A DNA stretch of 64,000 bases, from assembly GCA_946183365.1 (NCBI GenBank), contig CAMHAH010000004.1, forward strand, positions 1 to 64,000, in the 5' to 3' direction. The stretch comes from an uncultured Clostridia bacterium (GTDB lineage: Bacteria; Bacillota; Clostridia; Oscillospirales; Acutalibacteraceae). The notes beneath the pieces were generated by a model. It saw only the letters and a program-made list of their open reading frames with translations. It was not told the DNA's origin and did no database searches. Position numbers and translations under genes: made by a program. This document shows positions 1 through 8,645 of the stretch, in pieces. Within the stretch, counting starts at the first letter, position 1, and every line of letters begins with the position of its first letter.

Positions 1-19
1 GATGGCTCACATAATAGTA

Positions 20-50
20 AAGCGAAGTTACCACAAGGTAGCTTCGCCTG
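20..50 (-). terminator. Terminator of the tRNA operon
   Basis: On the minus strand an 11-bp stem (one G-U pair) with a TTGT loop lies directly after the tRNA-Lys CCA end and is followed by a T-rich stretch. This fits a Rho-independent terminator for the three-tRNA transcript. Confidence 0.75.
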
Positions 51-60
51 TAATTTATAA

Positions 61-136
61 TGGTGACCCATCGGAGATTCGAACTCCGGACACCTTGATT
101 AAAAGTCAAGTGCTCTGCCAACTGAGCTAATGAGTC
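61..136 (-). tRNA. tRNA-Lys (TTT)
   Basis: The minus strand folds into a 76-nt cloverleaf with a 7-bp acceptor stem (GACTCAT with ATGGGTC), a GTTCGAATC T-loop region and an encoded CCA end. The anticodon loop CTTTTAA reads TTT, which is lysine. It is the last of three clustered tRNAs. Confidence 0.95.
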
Positions 137-139
137 ATA

Positions 140-217
140 TGGGGTGGGATACCGGATTCGAACCGGTGGTCTCCAGTGCCACAAACTGGCGCGTTAACCG
201 ACTACGCTAATCCCACC
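140..217 (-). tRNA. tRNA-His (GTG)
   Basis: A cloverleaf on the minus strand with anticodon loop TTGTGGC (anticodon GTG). It carries the extra 5' G (position -1) paired with C73 that identifies histidine tRNAs, and CCA is encoded. It lies 3 nt from tRNA-Lys. Confidence 0.95.
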
Positions 218-222
218 ATATT

Positions 223-299
<77 letters not shown>

Positions 300-329
300 A
301 TCGGTACGCTGATTTTTATCAGCCTAAAT

Positions 330-358
330 ATTATATAAGAAACCGCGGGTTTTGTCAA
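330..358 (-). promoter_or_regulatory. Consensus sigma-A promoter of the tRNA operon
   Basis: The minus strand has a perfect -35 TTGACA (353-358) and a perfect -10 TATAAT (330-335) with a 17-bp spacer, about 30 bp upstream of tRNA-Arg. A small perfect hairpin (GCTGAT with ATCAGC, 308-323) lies between the start site and the first tRNA and may mark the 5' leader. Confidence 0.9.
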
Positions 359-376
359 GTCTTTTACGAAAATATG

Positions 377-2776
377 TCATAACAACTTAGCGTTGATCTT
401 CTCTGCGTATCTGACGGTATCCATAGCGTCTTTACAATACATATCCGCTCCTATAGAATCGGCGTACTCCTTTGTCATTACAGCGCCGCCTACGGCGATC
501 TTTGCCCACGGAGCTTTCTCTCTGAGCATTACGATAGTCTCCTCCATAGCTGGTACGGTGGTAGTCATAAGAGCCGAAAGACCCACTAACGGAGCGTGCA
601 GGCGCACCACTTCGTCAACAATGACCTCGGGCGGTACATCCTTTCCGAGATCGCTGACCTCAAAGCCGTAATTCTCAAGCAGGAGCTTTACTATATTCTT
701 GCCGATATCATGGATATCGCCTTTAACTGTAGCTATGACAAAGGCGCACTTATCCTTAGATGAGTTTGATTTTGTCCTTGCTTTGATCTCTTCAAAGGCT
801 GATTTCGCGGCTTCAGCGCTCATGAGAAGTCCCGGCAGATATACCCTGCCCTGCTCATACTCAGTGCCGACGGTATCAAGAGCGGGGATTATATGCTCCT
901 GTACTACGGTCATAGGATCGGTAGTTTCGAGCAAACTTGAGCACAGCTTAGCTGACTGATCCTTGAGACCTTTTATTATAGCGTGGCTGAGGGTCGCTTC
1001 TTCCGCGGTATTGCTTACGGATCTTGATTTATCGGATATACTGATATTATTCTCGACGGTATCGGCAAAGGCAATATAATCGGAACAATTATCATCAAGG
1101 CCTTTCAATACTCTGTAGGAATAATAGGTTTTCAACATTTCCGCCGAGAATGGGTTCATAATAGCGGCTGAAAGTCCGTTTTCAAGAGCCATAGCAAAGA
1201 AAGTTGAATTGACTATATCTCTCTGAGGCAGTCCGAATGAAATATTAGACACACCGAGAGAGGTATGCGCGCCGAGCTCATATCGGATAGCCCTGAGCGA
1301 ACCGAGGGTAACGCGCGCGGCGTTTTTATCGGCGCTGACAGCCATAGCAAGAGTATCGAAGATAAGATCCTTTTTATCGATACCGTATTCTTTGGCTGTA
1401 TCTATGATCCTGCGAGCTATCTCTACCCTGCCCTCCACGGTGTCGGGGATGCCGCTCTCATCCAGAGTGAGAGCGATAGCTGTACCGCCGTACTTCTTCA
1501 TCAGCGGGAATATAGCCTCCATACTCTCTTTCTTTCCGTTTACGGAATTTATAAGCGGCTTGCCGTTATAGATTCTTAATGCGCTCTCCATAGCGACAGG
1601 ATCAGAAGTATCAAGCTGTAAAGGCAGATCGATAATAGACTGGAGCTCATATACAGCCTTTGAAAGCATAGCGGGCTCGTCTATCTCGGGCAGTCCGACA
1701 TTTACGTCGAGCACCTGAGCGCCCGCGCTCTGCTGCTTTAATCCCTCGCTGAGAATATAATCTATATCGTTGTTCCTCAGTGCTTCTTTAAGGCGCTTCT
1801 TACCCGTCGGGTTGATCCTCTCGCCTATCAGGACGGGATCATCGGTAAAGAAAACTGCGTCGGTATATGACGAAATAACGGTATCGTTCTTAAAAGCGAT
1901 ATCGGATGTTACAAATGAGATCTTATTATTTAGCTGTGAGATATACTCGGGCGTTGTACCGCAACAGCCTCCGGCTATACGCACGCCCTCGCCGACAAGC
2001 TCAGCAGTGATATCAGAGAACACATCAGCGCCGATATCATACACCGTTCTGCCGTTCTCACTGTGAGGCAGACCGGCGTTCGCCTTAAGCATAACGGGCA
2101 CAGAAGCAAATCTCAGATATTCCCTGATTATAGGAGCGAGCTTATCGGGACCGAAGGAGCAGTTGACGCCAATAGCGTCGGCGCCCATGCCCTCGATCAT
2201 AGCTATCATTGCCGCTGGTGAAGCTCCCGTCATGAGCTTTTGGTTCTCGCTGTAAGCGTTACTGACAAATACGGGGAGTTCCGAATTCTCCTTTGCCGCG
2301 AGCAAAGCCGCCTTGGTCTCATAGCTGTCGTTCATGGTCTCAATCATAATGAGATCTACGCCGTATTTTACTCCGAGACGAACGGTATGAGCAAAGACCT
2401 CGACAGCATCTTCGAAATCAAGGTCACCCATAGGCTTTAATAATCTGCCTGTTGGACCGATATCAAGCGCTATGAACTTCTCTTTAGCAGATACGCTGAG
2501 CTCTCGAGCTTTAACGGCGTTATCCACAGCTGCTTTGATTATCTCTTCAAGCTCTTCGGGCTCAAAATGCAGGGTGTTAGCTCCGAAGGTATTGGTATTC
2601 ACTATGTTTGAACCGCTGTCATAATAGCTCTTGTGAATATCGATAATATCATTGGGATGGGTCAGGTTCCACCTCTCGGGGGCTTCTCCCGGCTGTAAGC
2701 CGCGAGCCTGGAGAAGTGTGCCCATGCCGCCGTCGAGTATCACTATATTGTTCTTCAAGTATTCCGATAATCTCAT
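377..2776 (-). CDS. metH: Cobalamin-dependent methionine synthase, core without activation domain
   Basis: Transfers a methyl group from methyltetrahydrofolate via cobalamin to homocysteine, giving methionine. The 799-residue protein has, in order, a homocysteine methyltransferase barrel (about 1-285, with an NCS and a GGCCGTTPEY zinc-cysteine motif), a pterin-binding barrel (about 305-560, GERINPTGKK), a helical cap and a B12-binding Rossmann domain with the GDIHDIGKN motif, whose His is the cobalt ligand. The reactivation domain is absent and is encoded by the neighbouring upstream gene. I chose the ATG at 2776 because GAGGT stands 5-6 nt before it; the open frame extends 27 codons further upstream but runs into the upstream gene. 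It is the last gene of the metF operon. Confidence 0.95.
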   Translation of the reverse strand: MRLSEYLKNNIVILDGGMGTLLQARGLQPGEAPERWNLTHPNDIIDIHKSYYDSGSNIVNTNTFGANTLHFEPEELEEIIKAAVDNAVKARELSVSAKEKFIALDIGPTGRLLKPMGDLDFEDAVEVFAHTVRLGVKYGVDLIMIETMNDSYETKAALLAAKENSELPVFVSNAYSENQKLMTGASPAAMIAMIEGMGADAIGVNCSFGPDKLAPIIREYLRFASVPVMLKANAGLPHSENGRTVYDIGADVFSDITAELVGEGVRIAGGCCGTTPEYISQLNNKISFVTSDIAFKNDTVISSYTDAVFFTDDPVLIGERINPTGKKRLKEALRNNDIDYILSEGLKQQSAGAQVLDVNVGLPEIDEPAMLSKAVYELQSIIDLPLQLDTSDPVAMESALRIYNGKPLINSVNGKKESMEAIFPLMKKYGGTAIALTLDESGIPDTVEGRVEIARRIIDTAKEYGIDKKDLIFDTLAMAVSADKNAARVTLGSLRAIRYELGAHTSLGVSNISFGLPQRDIVNSTFFAMALENGLSAAIMNPFSAEMLKTYYSYRVLKGLDDNCSDYIAFADTVENNISISDKSRSVSNTAEEATLSHAIIKGLKDQSAKLCSSLLETTDPMTVVQEHIIPALDTVGTEYEQGRVYLPGLLMSAEAAKSAFEEIKARTKSNSSKDKCAFVIATVKGDIHDIGKNIVKLLLENYGFEVSDLGKDVPPEVIVDEVVRLHAPLVGLSALMTTTVPAMEETIVMLREKAPWAKIAVGGAVMTKEYADSIGADMYCKDAMDTVRYAEKINAKLL

Positions 2777-2783
2777 AATTACC

Positions 2784-3443
2784 TCATTTTCTGTATACGC
2801 AATCGGTCTTAGCGCAATCGGAGCAATCTTGCTTATGGCTCTGTTTCGCGCTGTCAACGATACCGCAGATAGCGGTAACGGATTTTGACGGAGACATCAA
2901 GAGGCTCTCGTCAAGCGTAAGCCCTATCTTTCTCGGGCAATCGAGCACTGAGAATATATCCCTTTGCATTTCAAGAGAGATATCACCGTAACCGGGGCTG
3001 ACGCGGGGTGTAAGGCATTTTCCGTCATCACACAACTCTGTATCCATCTTGCGGCAAAAAGCGTCGCAAAGGCTCTCTACGCGCTCAGCGCCTATGGCCT
3101 GCATAATAAGCGCCTTTGACGGTGATATACGGCTGTATCGCTGTATAAGCCTGTCAAAAGGAGCTCCAACCGTTGCTGCGAACAGTAAAGCAGCATCGGC
3201 ACCACGAATAGCCTTAGCCAAGGTCGTAGACGAAGTATAAATATTCCCGAGAGATATACTATTATTGTAACGGATGATATCAAGATATGTATAACACACA
3301 CGATAGCTCAAAACAGGCTCAGCCTCAGACTTACATTCCGCGATGAGATGAGCGTAGCTGTCATCAGCGCCCCTAATGCGTGCGTAGCGCATTATCTCTC
3401 TGTCATTCCACTCGGGAGGATCAAAAATAGATGTAGATATCAT
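2784..3443 (-). CDS. Stand-alone methionine synthase activation-domain protein
   Basis: A 219-residue protein matching the S-adenosylmethionine-binding reactivation domain that forms the C-terminus of full-length MetH. The diagnostic part is RVSPGYGDISLEMQ followed by a stretch with ESLLMSPSKSVTAICG. It should help reductively methylate inactive cob(II)alamin on the partner MetH. It overlaps metF by 4 bp (ATGA) and ends 7 bp before the metH ATG, so the three genes are translationally coupled. The C-terminal tail has a Cys pattern (CSDCAKTDC) that could bind a metal; that is inference. Confidence 0.88.
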   Translation of the reverse strand: MISTSIFDPPEWNDREIMRYARIRGADDSYAHLIAECKSEAEPVLSYRVCYTYLDIIRYNNSISLGNIYTSSTTLAKAIRGADAALLFAATVGAPFDRLIQRYSRISPSKALIMQAIGAERVESLCDAFCRKMDTELCDDGKCLTPRVSPGYGDISLEMQRDIFSVLDCPRKIGLTLDESLLMSPSKSVTAICGIVDSAKQSHKQDCSDCAKTDCVYRK

Positions 3444-4318
3444 TTGCTGATTATACTGCTGATATTGTTCTGGATAGCTCTCGCGACCTCGGGCTTATTC
3501 ATGGTATAAAGATGAACGTTCTTGATACCGTTAGCATAGAGGTCGATTATCTGGTCGGTGGCATAGGCTATGCCTGCCTGCATCATGGCGAAGTCATCAG
3601 AACCGAAGCGGTCGACAATAGCCTTGAAGCGCTGAGGAATGAATGAACCCGAAAGCTTTATGGCGCGTTCAAGCTGAACAGCCTTTGTGATGGGCATTAT
3701 ACCGGGCAATACAGGTACCGTTATGCCCGCCTCACGGATCTTATAGATAAAGTTATAAAGCAGATTGTTATCAAAGACCATCTGAGTGGTAATGAAATCA
3801 CAGCCCGCGTCGATCTTCTCTTTAAGGTACTTTATATCCTCACGCTGATTTTTGCTCTCGGGGTGGACCTCGGGATAACAGGCGCAGCCGATGCAGAAAT
3901 CAGCGCCGCTGTTCTTTAGCTCACGAACAAGATCGATCGCGTGGGTATAATCCCATTTATGAGAGTCGCTGAGCTTCATCTCAGGGGTAAGGTCTCCTCT
4001 GAGAGCCATAACGTTCTGGATACCCGCCGCTTTGAGCTCATTGATCTTCTGAGCAACGGTCTCTTTTGTTGAAGAAACGCAGGTAAGATGAGCCATAGTG
4101 GGTACGCCGTAACGGTTGCGGATATCCTTAGCGATATCGAGAGTATAGCTGCTCGTACCGCCTCCCGCGCCGTAGGTAACGCTCATAAATGAGGGGCTGA
4201 GCTTTGCGATCTTCTCTATCGCGGGTTTGACCTGATCAAAGGAGGTTGAAGCCTTGGGAGGAAAGACCTCAAAGGACAGAGAATTTCTGTTATTATTAAG
4301 TATCTTGATTATTTTCAT
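3440..4318 (-). CDS. metF: Methylenetetrahydrofolate reductase
   Basis: Reduces 5,10-methylene-THF to 5-methyl-THF with a flavin cofactor, supplying the methyl donor for MetH encoded downstream. The 292-residue length and the features SFEVFPPKA at the N-terminus, VTYGAGGG, ALRGD and CYPEVHPES are those of the MetF barrel. It is the first gene of the operon, preceded by GGTAGGTG and a sigma-A-like promoter with only a short leader, so no SAM or B12 riboswitch is apparent. Confidence 0.95.
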   Translation of the reverse strand: MKIIKILNNNRNSLSFEVFPPKASTSFDQVKPAIEKIAKLSPSFMSVTYGAGGGTSSYTLDIAKDIRNRYGVPTMAHLTCVSSTKETVAQKINELKAAGIQNVMALRGDLTPEMKLSDSHKWDYTHAIDLVRELKNSGADFCIGCACYPEVHPESKNQREDIKYLKEKIDAGCDFITTQMVFDNNLLYNFIYKIREAGITVPVLPGIMPITKAVQLERAIKLSGSFIPQRFKAIVDRFGSDDFAMMQAGIAYATDQIIDLYANGIKNVHLYTMNKPEVARAIQNNISSIISK

Positions 4319-4355
4319 GTTTACACCTACCGTATAAGTAGTTTATAGCTTAAGT

Positions 4356-4384
4356 ATTATAACATATTTATTGCTTTAAAGCAA
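4356..4384 (-). promoter_or_regulatory. Promoter of the metF operon
   Basis: Minus-strand TTGCTT (4379-4384) and TATAAT (4356-4361) with a 17-bp spacer, leaving a leader of only about 30 nt before metF. Confidence 0.65.
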
Positions 4385-4392
4385 CATCGTAT

Positions 4393-5307
4393 TCAATAAG
4401 CGATATCTTCAATATAAACGGTCATTTCTCCGCCGCATACCATTCCGCTGTCGGCGGCGACCTCGTCGCTCATATCAAAGCTGATCACGGCGCTCTTGCC
4501 GCTGCTTATCAGTCTGCGAGCCTTATTCATCGCGGCTGCCTCGCTGCATCCGCCGCCTATAGTGCCGAAGGCGGTTCCGCTTTGTGTAAGAGCCATCATA
4601 CTTCCGCTTTTAACGGGGGTCGAGCCTGTTGAGCTAAGCACGATCAAAACAGCGCAGGGTTCGTCGGGAGCCGATAAGAAATTGAGCATCTCATAACAAA
4701 CGTCGGTCTGTACAAGCTCGTTGTCTTTTGCAATATAACGCTCTCTGCGCCTTTCGGCAATCATCTCGGCGCAAATAGAAAGAGCTATCTCAGCGGTGGT
4801 CATAGCGCCGATCTTCAGTCCGATGGGAGCATGGATTTCCTCTACCCTATCCTTTTCAAATCCGTTTTCAATGAGTAGTTCTTTTAAGCCCTCAGCTCTG
4901 CGGCGTGAGCTTATCATACCGAGGTAATGCGGCATGACGCCCGATAAAACCGTCTCTACACATTCTCTGTCCCATCTGTGACCGCGCGTGATCACGCAAA
5001 CATAATCTTTATCGGTGATACCGAGAGAATTGATCGCGCTCACGAAATCATCGCATATGACCTGTGCCTCGGGAAAACGATCATTATTCGCGAACATAGG
5101 TCTATCGTCAACAACGAATATATCGAAATCGAGCATAAGAGCCATGCGGTAAAGGTCGAGAGATACATGACCGCCGCCCAAGATTATAAGTCTGTCTTTT
5201 TTTACGAACCTTCGTATATATTCTTTACCGTTCGCGCTGAACAAAAGCTCGGGGCACTCTCCCGTGTTCAGCTTATCGATAATATACTCAAACGCTTTAT
5301 TATCCAT
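4393..5307 (-). CDS. XdhC/CoxI-family molybdenum-cofactor maturation protein, permuted
   Basis: XdhC proteins bind and sulfurate molybdenum cofactor for xanthine dehydrogenase-type enzymes. This 304-residue protein has the Rossmann part first (about 38-185: RLIILGGGHVS, VVDDRP, VITRGHRWD, MISSRRR, APIGLKIGA) and the CoxI part last (about 205-300: GSTPVKSGSMM, GTIGGGCSE, MVCGGE). The well-known members such as Bacillus PucA have the opposite order. No molybdenum hydroxylase gene lies in the window, so the client is unknown. The start at 5307 is favoured by GAGGTG just upstream; the frame's earlier ATG (5328) has no ribosome binding site. Confidence 0.82.
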   Translation of the reverse strand: MDNKAFEYIIDKLNTGECPELLFSANGKEYIRRFVKKDRLIILGGGHVSLDLYRMALMLDFDIFVVDDRPMFANNDRFPEAQVICDDFVSAINSLGITDKDYVCVITRGHRWDRECVETVLSGVMPHYLGMISSRRRAEGLKELLIENGFEKDRVEEIHAPIGLKIGAMTTAEIALSICAEMIAERRRERYIAKDNELVQTDVCYEMLNFLSAPDEPCAVLIVLSSTGSTPVKSGSMMALTQSGTAFGTIGGGCSEAAAMNKARRLISSGKSAVISFDMSDEVAADSGMVCGGEMTVYIEDIAY

Positions 5308-5372
5308 AATACACCTCGCACATATCATTTTACTACAAACTATATAAAAATCAATAGCGTCTCAAAAAGTAA

Positions 5373-5394
5373 AGACCCCGATGTATCAGGGTCT
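5373..5394 (-). terminator. Terminator after the DUF4358 lipoprotein gene
   Basis: Minus-strand hairpin AGACCC/GGGTCT, with an additional inner GAT/ATC pairing, followed by TTTACTTTTT. It lies just after the 5404 stop codon. Confidence 0.75.
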
Positions 5395-5403
5395 CGTAAT
5401 TCA

Positions 5404-5871
5404 TTATTTACCGGAAATCGCCTTATTGAGTATTTCTCTCATAGCGGATGCTTTCTCGGAGATTATCAGAGATACATATAAGTCGTTGGTCTCAACCGAG
5501 CATTTCTCGATGATCGCATACTGCTCGGGATTATAATTCTTAGTCTCGTTCAGCTTTGAGTTATAGCGGTTGGTAAGGGCAGTTTTTATACGCTCTGCGG
5601 CGTCGGAACTACTTGCCTTTACAAGAACGATCTCCTCTTGATTAACGCCCGAATTATTGATTCCACCGGCGAAATCGCCGATATCCTCAGCCGCTATGCC
5701 GTAAAAACGATCAAGGTCGCTGACTGAGCCGAACTCGACCATTTCGCTTACGCCGACCTCGCTCTTTATCTGTTCAAAAACTTTACTAAGAGGCTCGACA
5801 TTCTTTGAACACGAACAGAGCAGGACACAGATCAATAATAAAATTGAGATAACCGATATTAGCTTTCTCAT
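5404..5871 (-). CDS. DUF4358-family lipoprotein
   Basis: A 155-residue protein with a lipoprotein signal (hydrophobic stretch about 6-20 and a Cys-rich lipobox LLCSC), then a small globular domain that I recognise as DUF4358-like (DLDRFYGI, EIVLVKA, YNPEQYAIIEKC). Function is unknown; it should sit on the outer face of the membrane. The ATG at 5871 follows GGAGG; an in-frame TTG lies four codons earlier. The protein is clearly paralogous to the lipoprotein at 8646-9110. It follows the SGNH lipoprotein gene by 18 bp, suggesting co-transcription. Confidence 0.8.
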   Translation of the reverse strand: MRKLISVISILLLICVLLCSCSKNVEPLSKVFEQIKSEVGVSEMVEFGSVSDLDRFYGIAAEDIGDFAGGINNSGVNQEEIVLVKASSSDAAERIKTALTNRYNSKLNETKNYNPEQYAIIEKCSVETNDLYVSLIISEKASAMREILNKAISGK

Positions 5872-5889
5872 CAATACCTCCAACGCGGC

Positions 5890-6648
5890 TTACGCGTTTT
5901 CTTTAAGATAATCCGCCCAGATCTGACACGCTGTATCGGTGAAATGCAGACCCATATCATCGGGATCACTGCAATACTCGAGCGGCAGATTACCCTTATC
6001 ATCGGCAAGAGCCGAGAATACATCTAAATATTTATAATGGCTTTCTTCACAATATGCCTGAAGCTTACCGTTGAACTCCTTGACCAGAGTGTTATTGAAG
6101 CTCGATACCTGGGCTTTCTCTATCATCGGGGTCACAGACTGCAAATAGATCTTAGCGTCAGGAGTTTTTTCAAGAATATTGGACACGAGCTTCTTACAGC
6201 TATCCATAGCACCGTCAACGCCGTAAAGACCGATATCGTTCATACCCAGCATGATAAAGACGTTATACTTACCTGTTACGGATGCGCAATCCTCAGCAAG
6301 ATGTACCTCACCCTTATAGTAAGGATGAACCGCTATGGGGTCGTCGATAGCCCACAGCGCGTTGTTATATCCCAAGCTGCCGGCGCAGAAGAACTCCGCG
6401 CTGCCTAACACCTCGGGCTTTGACGCACAATAATAGCTGAGCTTCAAGGTGACGCTGTCGCCGACGAATACGGAGTTATCGAACCATTCGGCACTTTTTG
6501 GTGATGTAGTATCATATCCGTAAGCCTCGGAAGCCGCTACGGTCTCGGCGGTCTCATCTGTATTAACTTTTTCAGAATTATTTTTACAGCCCGCCAAAAC
6601 TAAAGACAGGCATAAAAGCATGATAATAAGTGAAATAATTCTCTTCAT
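5890..6648 (-). CDS. SGNH/GDSL-type hydrolase lipoprotein
   Basis: A 252-residue exported lipoprotein (signal with lipobox VLAGC) carrying an SGNH hydrolase fold. Block I is FVGDSVT (Ser nucleophile), block III is LGMND, and the C-terminal catalytic region is DMGLHFTD with the His. The family removes acyl or acetyl groups from polysaccharides or lipids; the substrate here is unknown. A low-complexity acidic linker follows the lipobox. It is probably co-transcribed with the downstream DUF4358 gene. Confidence 0.85.
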   Translation of the reverse strand: MKRIISLIIMLLCLSLVLAGCKNNSEKVNTDETAETVAASEAYGYDTTSPKSAEWFDNSVFVGDSVTLKLSYYCASKPEVLGSAEFFCAGSLGYNNALWAIDDPIAVHPYYKGEVHLAEDCASVTGKYNVFIMLGMNDIGLYGVDGAMDSCKKLVSNILEKTPDAKIYLQSVTPMIEKAQVSSFNNTLVKEFNGKLQAYCEESHYKYLDVFSALADDKGNLPLEYCSDPDDMGLHFTDTACQIWADYLKENA

Positions 6649-6763
6649 AATACACGACCCTACAGATTTGTTCGTTCAAAAATCGACAAATTTCTATATT
6701 GTGTGCAAAGTATAGCACAATAAAAGGATTGTATATTTCTAAAATAGAATTATATAAATTCTT

Positions 6764-7678
6764 TTACAGAATATTTTTTAGAGCAATCCCCTGCTTTATA
6801 TCATTATCATCCATGTATCGATTGATATGATTCAATACCCGTTTTTTATCAGCGCTCCACAAAGGAGCTATAAGCGAACGCTTATCTCCGTCGCCTGTTA
6901 TGCGGTGTATAACGACATTCTCGGGAAGGCGGCATATACAGTTGCAAAGTATCTCGGTATACCTCTCAAGCGAGAGGACTTCAAACCTTTTGAGCTCATA
7001 TTCATGTTCCAGATCGGTACCCCTTATCACATGGAGCAATTGTAATTTGATACCGTCGGTGACCTTGCCGACATACCTCACCGACTGATATATCATATCT
7101 TCGGTCTCATATGGTAATCCGATTATCAGATGGGTCACTACCTCAACTCCGATATCATGGAGCTTTTTTACCGCGTCATCATATACGCTGAGCTCATATC
7201 CCCTTCTGATATAATCTGATGTGCTCTTATGTATCGTTTGTAACCCGAGCTCTACGGTAACGGGCTTTATACGGTTTATCTCGCTGAGCAGATCGATAAC
7301 TTCATCGGGCAGGCAATCGGGACGGGTAGCGACAGAAAGACCGACTATCTCAACGGGAGATATCGCCTCATAAAAAATACTTCTGAGATATTCAACATCC
7401 GCGTAGGTGTTTGAATATGGCTGAAAATATGCTATGTAGGCATTCTCTGAGGTTTTTGCAGATACTCTGAGCTTTGCCCTATTTATCTGTTCAGAAACAG
7501 AGAGCGCACAGCTCTCAGCGAATTCGCCCGAGCCGCCGTTACTGCAGAATATACAGCCGCGCGTATCTATTGTACCGTCACGGTTGGGACAGCTCATCCC
7601 TCCGCTGAGTGTTATCTTATATACTTTTTTGCCGAACTTATTTCTATAATATTCGTTCAAAGAATAATAATGTCTCAT
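6764..7678 (-). CDS. Radical SAM protein, YtqA/TIGR01212 type
   Basis: A 304-residue radical SAM protein with the cluster motif CPNRDGTIDTRGCIFC (CxxxxxxxxxxxxCxxC spacing, as in the TIGR01212/YhcC/YtqA family) and GLSVATRPDCLPDEV, typical of the Elp3-like radical SAM fold. The biochemical substrate of this family is not established to my knowledge. Its ATG overlaps the stop of the upstream alpha/beta hydrolase gene by 4 bp (ATGA). A weak A/T hairpin (6746-6762) follows the gene. Confidence 0.88.
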   Translation of the reverse strand: MRHYYSLNEYYRNKFGKKVYKITLSGGMSCPNRDGTIDTRGCIFCSNGGSGEFAESCALSVSEQINRAKLRVSAKTSENAYIAYFQPYSNTYADVEYLRSIFYEAISPVEIVGLSVATRPDCLPDEVIDLLSEINRIKPVTVELGLQTIHKSTSDYIRRGYELSVYDDAVKKLHDIGVEVVTHLIIGLPYETEDMIYQSVRYVGKVTDGIKLQLLHVIRGTDLEHEYELKRFEVLSLERYTEILCNCICRLPENVVIHRITGDGDKRSLIAPLWSADKKRVLNHINRYMDDNDIKQGIALKNIL

Positions 7679-8457
7679 TTATCAAAAAAATCCATTATCC
7701 TCTGCTTATAATCCGGAGCTTCATCAAATACCGCGTGACCGTACTCGGTACCGTACATATAAAGCTCACATCCGATCTTATCGGCGATCTCTTTTGAGCT
7801 TGACGGAGATATGACTTTATCCCCGTCAACCCCTATAACAAGAACGGGACACTGTATCTTATCGAGCTCATCATAGATATCATAGCCGTCTATCGCTTTA
7901 GATTGGATTATGAACCTCTCAATATCACGATCGGTGACATCGTCGTTGAGATGGATAAGAAGATCCTTGAATTTACCTATAGTGTCCTGTGAATAAAGGT
8001 CATCGATGAAAGCGGCGGTAAGAGCGGTCATATCTCTCTTTTCGGCGAGTTTCAGCCATCGGTCGGTTCTGATCCTGTCTGTAGCTTTAGCGGCAGTCGA
8101 GCCTAAAACCAGCTTCTCGACAAGCTCGGGATAATCGACAGCAATACACATAGCCATCATACCGCCCTGAGAAGCGCCGAAAATATAAGCGTCTTTGATA
8201 CCGATATGCTTCATTATCTCTGCGGTATCATCGCCCATTTGTCTGACAGAATAATCTTCGGGCATATTATCGCGCCTGTCAAACACATAAACTGTATAAT
8301 CATTCTCAAACATCCTGTATGAAGACTGTATAGCCTTAGCCGATAATAATACGCTTTTTGTACTCAAGCCCGGAAGGATAACAAATGGCTTCGGTCCGTT
8401 TCCGAAACAGATATAAGACATATCTATCCCGTTAGCGCTTACTTTTTCAGCTTTCAT
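7675..8457 (-). CDS. Alpha/beta hydrolase
   Basis: A 260-residue cytoplasmic alpha/beta hydrolase. The nucleophile elbow is GASQGG (Ser about 100), the acid is in VIGVDGDKV and the His in EYGHAVF near the C-terminus. Substrate unknown. The ATG at 8457 is preceded by GAAAGGTG; the frame extends 10 codons further upstream without a ribosome binding site. It is translationally coupled to the radical SAM gene, which may hint at joint function. Confidence 0.85.
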   Translation of the reverse strand: MKAEKVSANGIDMSYICFGNGPKPFVILPGLSTKSVLLSAKAIQSSYRMFENDYTVYVFDRRDNMPEDYSVRQMGDDTAEIMKHIGIKDAYIFGASQGGMMAMCIAVDYPELVEKLVLGSTAAKATDRIRTDRWLKLAEKRDMTALTAAFIDDLYSQDTIGKFKDLLIHLNDDVTDRDIERFIIQSKAIDGYDIYDELDKIQCPVLVIGVDGDKVISPSSSKEIADKIGCELYMYGTEYGHAVFDEAPDYKQRIMDFFDK

Positions 8458-8505
8458 AAAAACACCTTTCTCTCTATATAAATACATGAATTTGCATTAT
8501 ATTTC

Positions 8506-8534
8506 ATTATATCATATTATTCTATTAAACACAA
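8506..8534 (-). promoter_or_regulatory. Promoter of the hydrolase / radical SAM operon
   Basis: Minus-strand TTGTGT (8529-8534), 17-bp spacer and TATAAT (8506-8511), about 50 bp before the hydrolase start and divergent from the promoter at 8585. Confidence 0.65.
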
Positions 8535-8584
8535 CACAAATGAAGTGTTTATGACATACCGCGTTAAAAGTATCAATACTGTAA

Positions 8585-8614
8585 TTGGATTTTCGCCGAT
8601 AAATAAGCTATAAT
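8585..8614 (+). promoter_or_regulatory. Promoter of the second DUF4358 lipoprotein gene
   Basis: TTGGAT (8585-8590), 18-bp spacer and TATAAT (8609-8614), about 30 bp before the start codon. Confidence 0.6.
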
Positions 8615-8645
8615 TAAACTACTAAAAACAGAAAGAGGTTAATTT

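Noticed and set aside
340..352. AAACCGCGGGTTT near-palindrome in the tRNA promoter spacer
   Set aside because: It is too short to be called an operator or a metH terminator without further copies.
4319..4392. Possible SAM, B12 or T-box element before metF
   Set aside because: The leader from the predicted start site is only about 30 nt, too short for any of these RNAs.
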